The position numbers and the translations under genes are program-made. Of a DNA stretch of 64,000 nucleotides, positions 63,160 through 64,000 are shown piece by piece. Position 1 is the stretch's first letter, and each line of letters opens with the position of its first letter. Below the pieces are notes generated by a model. The model saw only the letters and a list, made by a program, of their open reading frames with translations. It did no database searches and was not told the origin of the DNA. This DNA comes from Casuarius casuarius (taxonomy: Eukaryota; Chordata; Aves; Casuariiformes; Casuariidae), in NCBI GenBank assembly GCA_003342895.1, contig PTFA01000158.1:2433189-2497188 (forward strand), given 5' to 3'.

Positions 63160-64000
63160 TAAAGGTAAATCTTGAGACCAGTGAAAACTGGGATGAATAG
63201 GGTTACCTGCTTTGGATCCGTGTATTCCAAAAATTTGATTGTGAGAACATTTATTAAGTATCTACACAGAGGAAACCATATCCTGTGTGTAAAGACGTTG
63301 CCCTGTAATATGCTATTACTACCGGTTGTAACAGGCAGTAACAAAGCTGTAAGCTTTGTGCTGAGTTTGCAGGGCCTCAAGACTAAGGATTCGAGACCAT
63401 GGTATAGCTATTTACTCAGTATACCTATTACAGCAATTTCTTTAATTGATGAGGTGTTTACGCCTAATTTATTTAACCTTTGTTATCTTTGTATGGTGCA
63501 ACCACAGATAGGTTTTATATAGATAGTAGTAACAAACAGTTATTCTATATACAATGAGATAATTACAATTCTAACATAAAGATACAGTGTGTAGAGAAAT
63601 ACAGGTCTGATATGATACAAGAGGCCTTGTGAGGTGGAAACACACAATGAACATAGAGGGGCACATGCATAAGATAATAAAAATTGAGGCACGAGCCGTC
63701 ACGGGAGACACTACCACCATAAACAAGTCATCAGTGGACAGTTAAAGAAATGGAGGCCAGGAGCTGAAAAAAAATAAAAATAAAACATTTCCAGGATGAC
63801 GAAAGAGAATGAAGAAGTATCGAAGCTGCGTAAAATGCACCGCGTGTAGTCAACGGGGATGTCAGGCAGAGCTGCAGAGCAGTGACGGAAGAGCAAGGGG
63901 CAGGTGGGTGTTAGCAAACATAGCAAAATGACGCCAAGGGGATCCTCGCAGGAGGAAGAAACCATCAGCACGACCATCAGAGTCCTGCCGTCAGAGGACG
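63160..64000. mobile_element. possible young inserted element, open at the window edge
   Basis: CpG density rises at the right edge, with 15 CpG in 63661-64000 against about one per 100-250 bp in the rest of the window. The change in composition is abrupt. Together with frames of 116 codons (63172-63522, plus) and 88 codons (63711-63977, minus), this suggests an insertion not yet CpG-depleted. I recognise no retroviral or transposase motif and cannot place its left boundary. A CpG-rich single-copy segment is the alternative. Confidence 0.3.

Noticed and set aside
63172..63522. 116-codon plus frame considered as a retroviral gene piece
   Set aside because: No recognisable retroviral motif. 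Only the CpG-rich composition of the region is retained as an observation.
1..64000. CRISPR arrays, tRNA, rRNA, snRNA or bacterial-type operons
   Set aside because: No regularly spaced repeats, cloverleaf-like segments or known RNA cores were seen. The sequence is vertebrate in character.

Overview
The window looks like about 64 kb of nuclear DNA from an amniote vertebrate, most likely a bird or another sauropsid. It is AT-rich and CpG-depleted. Its recognisable interspersed repeats are old CR1 LINE fragments and MIR/L2-like fragments. There are no primate or rodent repeats such as Alu, B1 or young L1, no operons, and no bacterial-style gene spacing. One ambiguous base (n at 32549) points to draft assembly. 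The species call rests on remembered repeat families, not on a database search.

I cannot support any protein-coding gene. The longest open frames are 100-151 codons. That is near the upper end of what chance gives in 64 kb of this composition, and the longest one (151 codons, minus strand, 48578-49033) is antisense to a CR1 element. The window therefore reads as intergenic or deep intronic DNA. Two weak exon candidates are listed: 43007-43057 on plus and a 15-nt one at 1249-1263 on minus.

Layout. 1-8 kb: unique DNA with a 100-bp polypyrimidine tract (2568-2667) and a CA/TA microsatellite (about 5.2 kb). 8.0-8.34 kb: a young tandem duplication, two 160-bp copies about 97.5% identical. 10-16 kb: two minus-strand CR1 3' fragments (10165-10640, 14498-14905), an ACTATT microsatellite and a MIR-like fragment. 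16-25 kb: mostly unique DNA, an AT-rich palindrome (21131-21203) and a MIR/L2-like fragment. 25-27 kb: a MIR-like fragment, an AATAAA followed by an A29 tract, and a plus-strand CR1 fragment. 27-45 kb: unique DNA with purine tracts and a 45-bp perfectly alternating pyrimidine-purine tract (37449-37493). 45-49.2 kb: a MIR/L2-like fragment and the best CR1 remnant (48376-49160). 49-60 kb: unique DNA with one short tandem duplication. 60.8-62.6 kb: a degenerate CA-rich minisatellite, a cluster of ten homeodomain-type ATAATT sites (61673-61980) and a TA/CA palindrome. 63.2-64 kb: the right edge turns CpG-rich, suggesting a younger inserted element that runs off the window.

No gene network can be described. 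Any function here would be regulatory. The best places to look are the ATAATT cluster and the duplicated 160-bp unit. I found no evidence for a new biological system.
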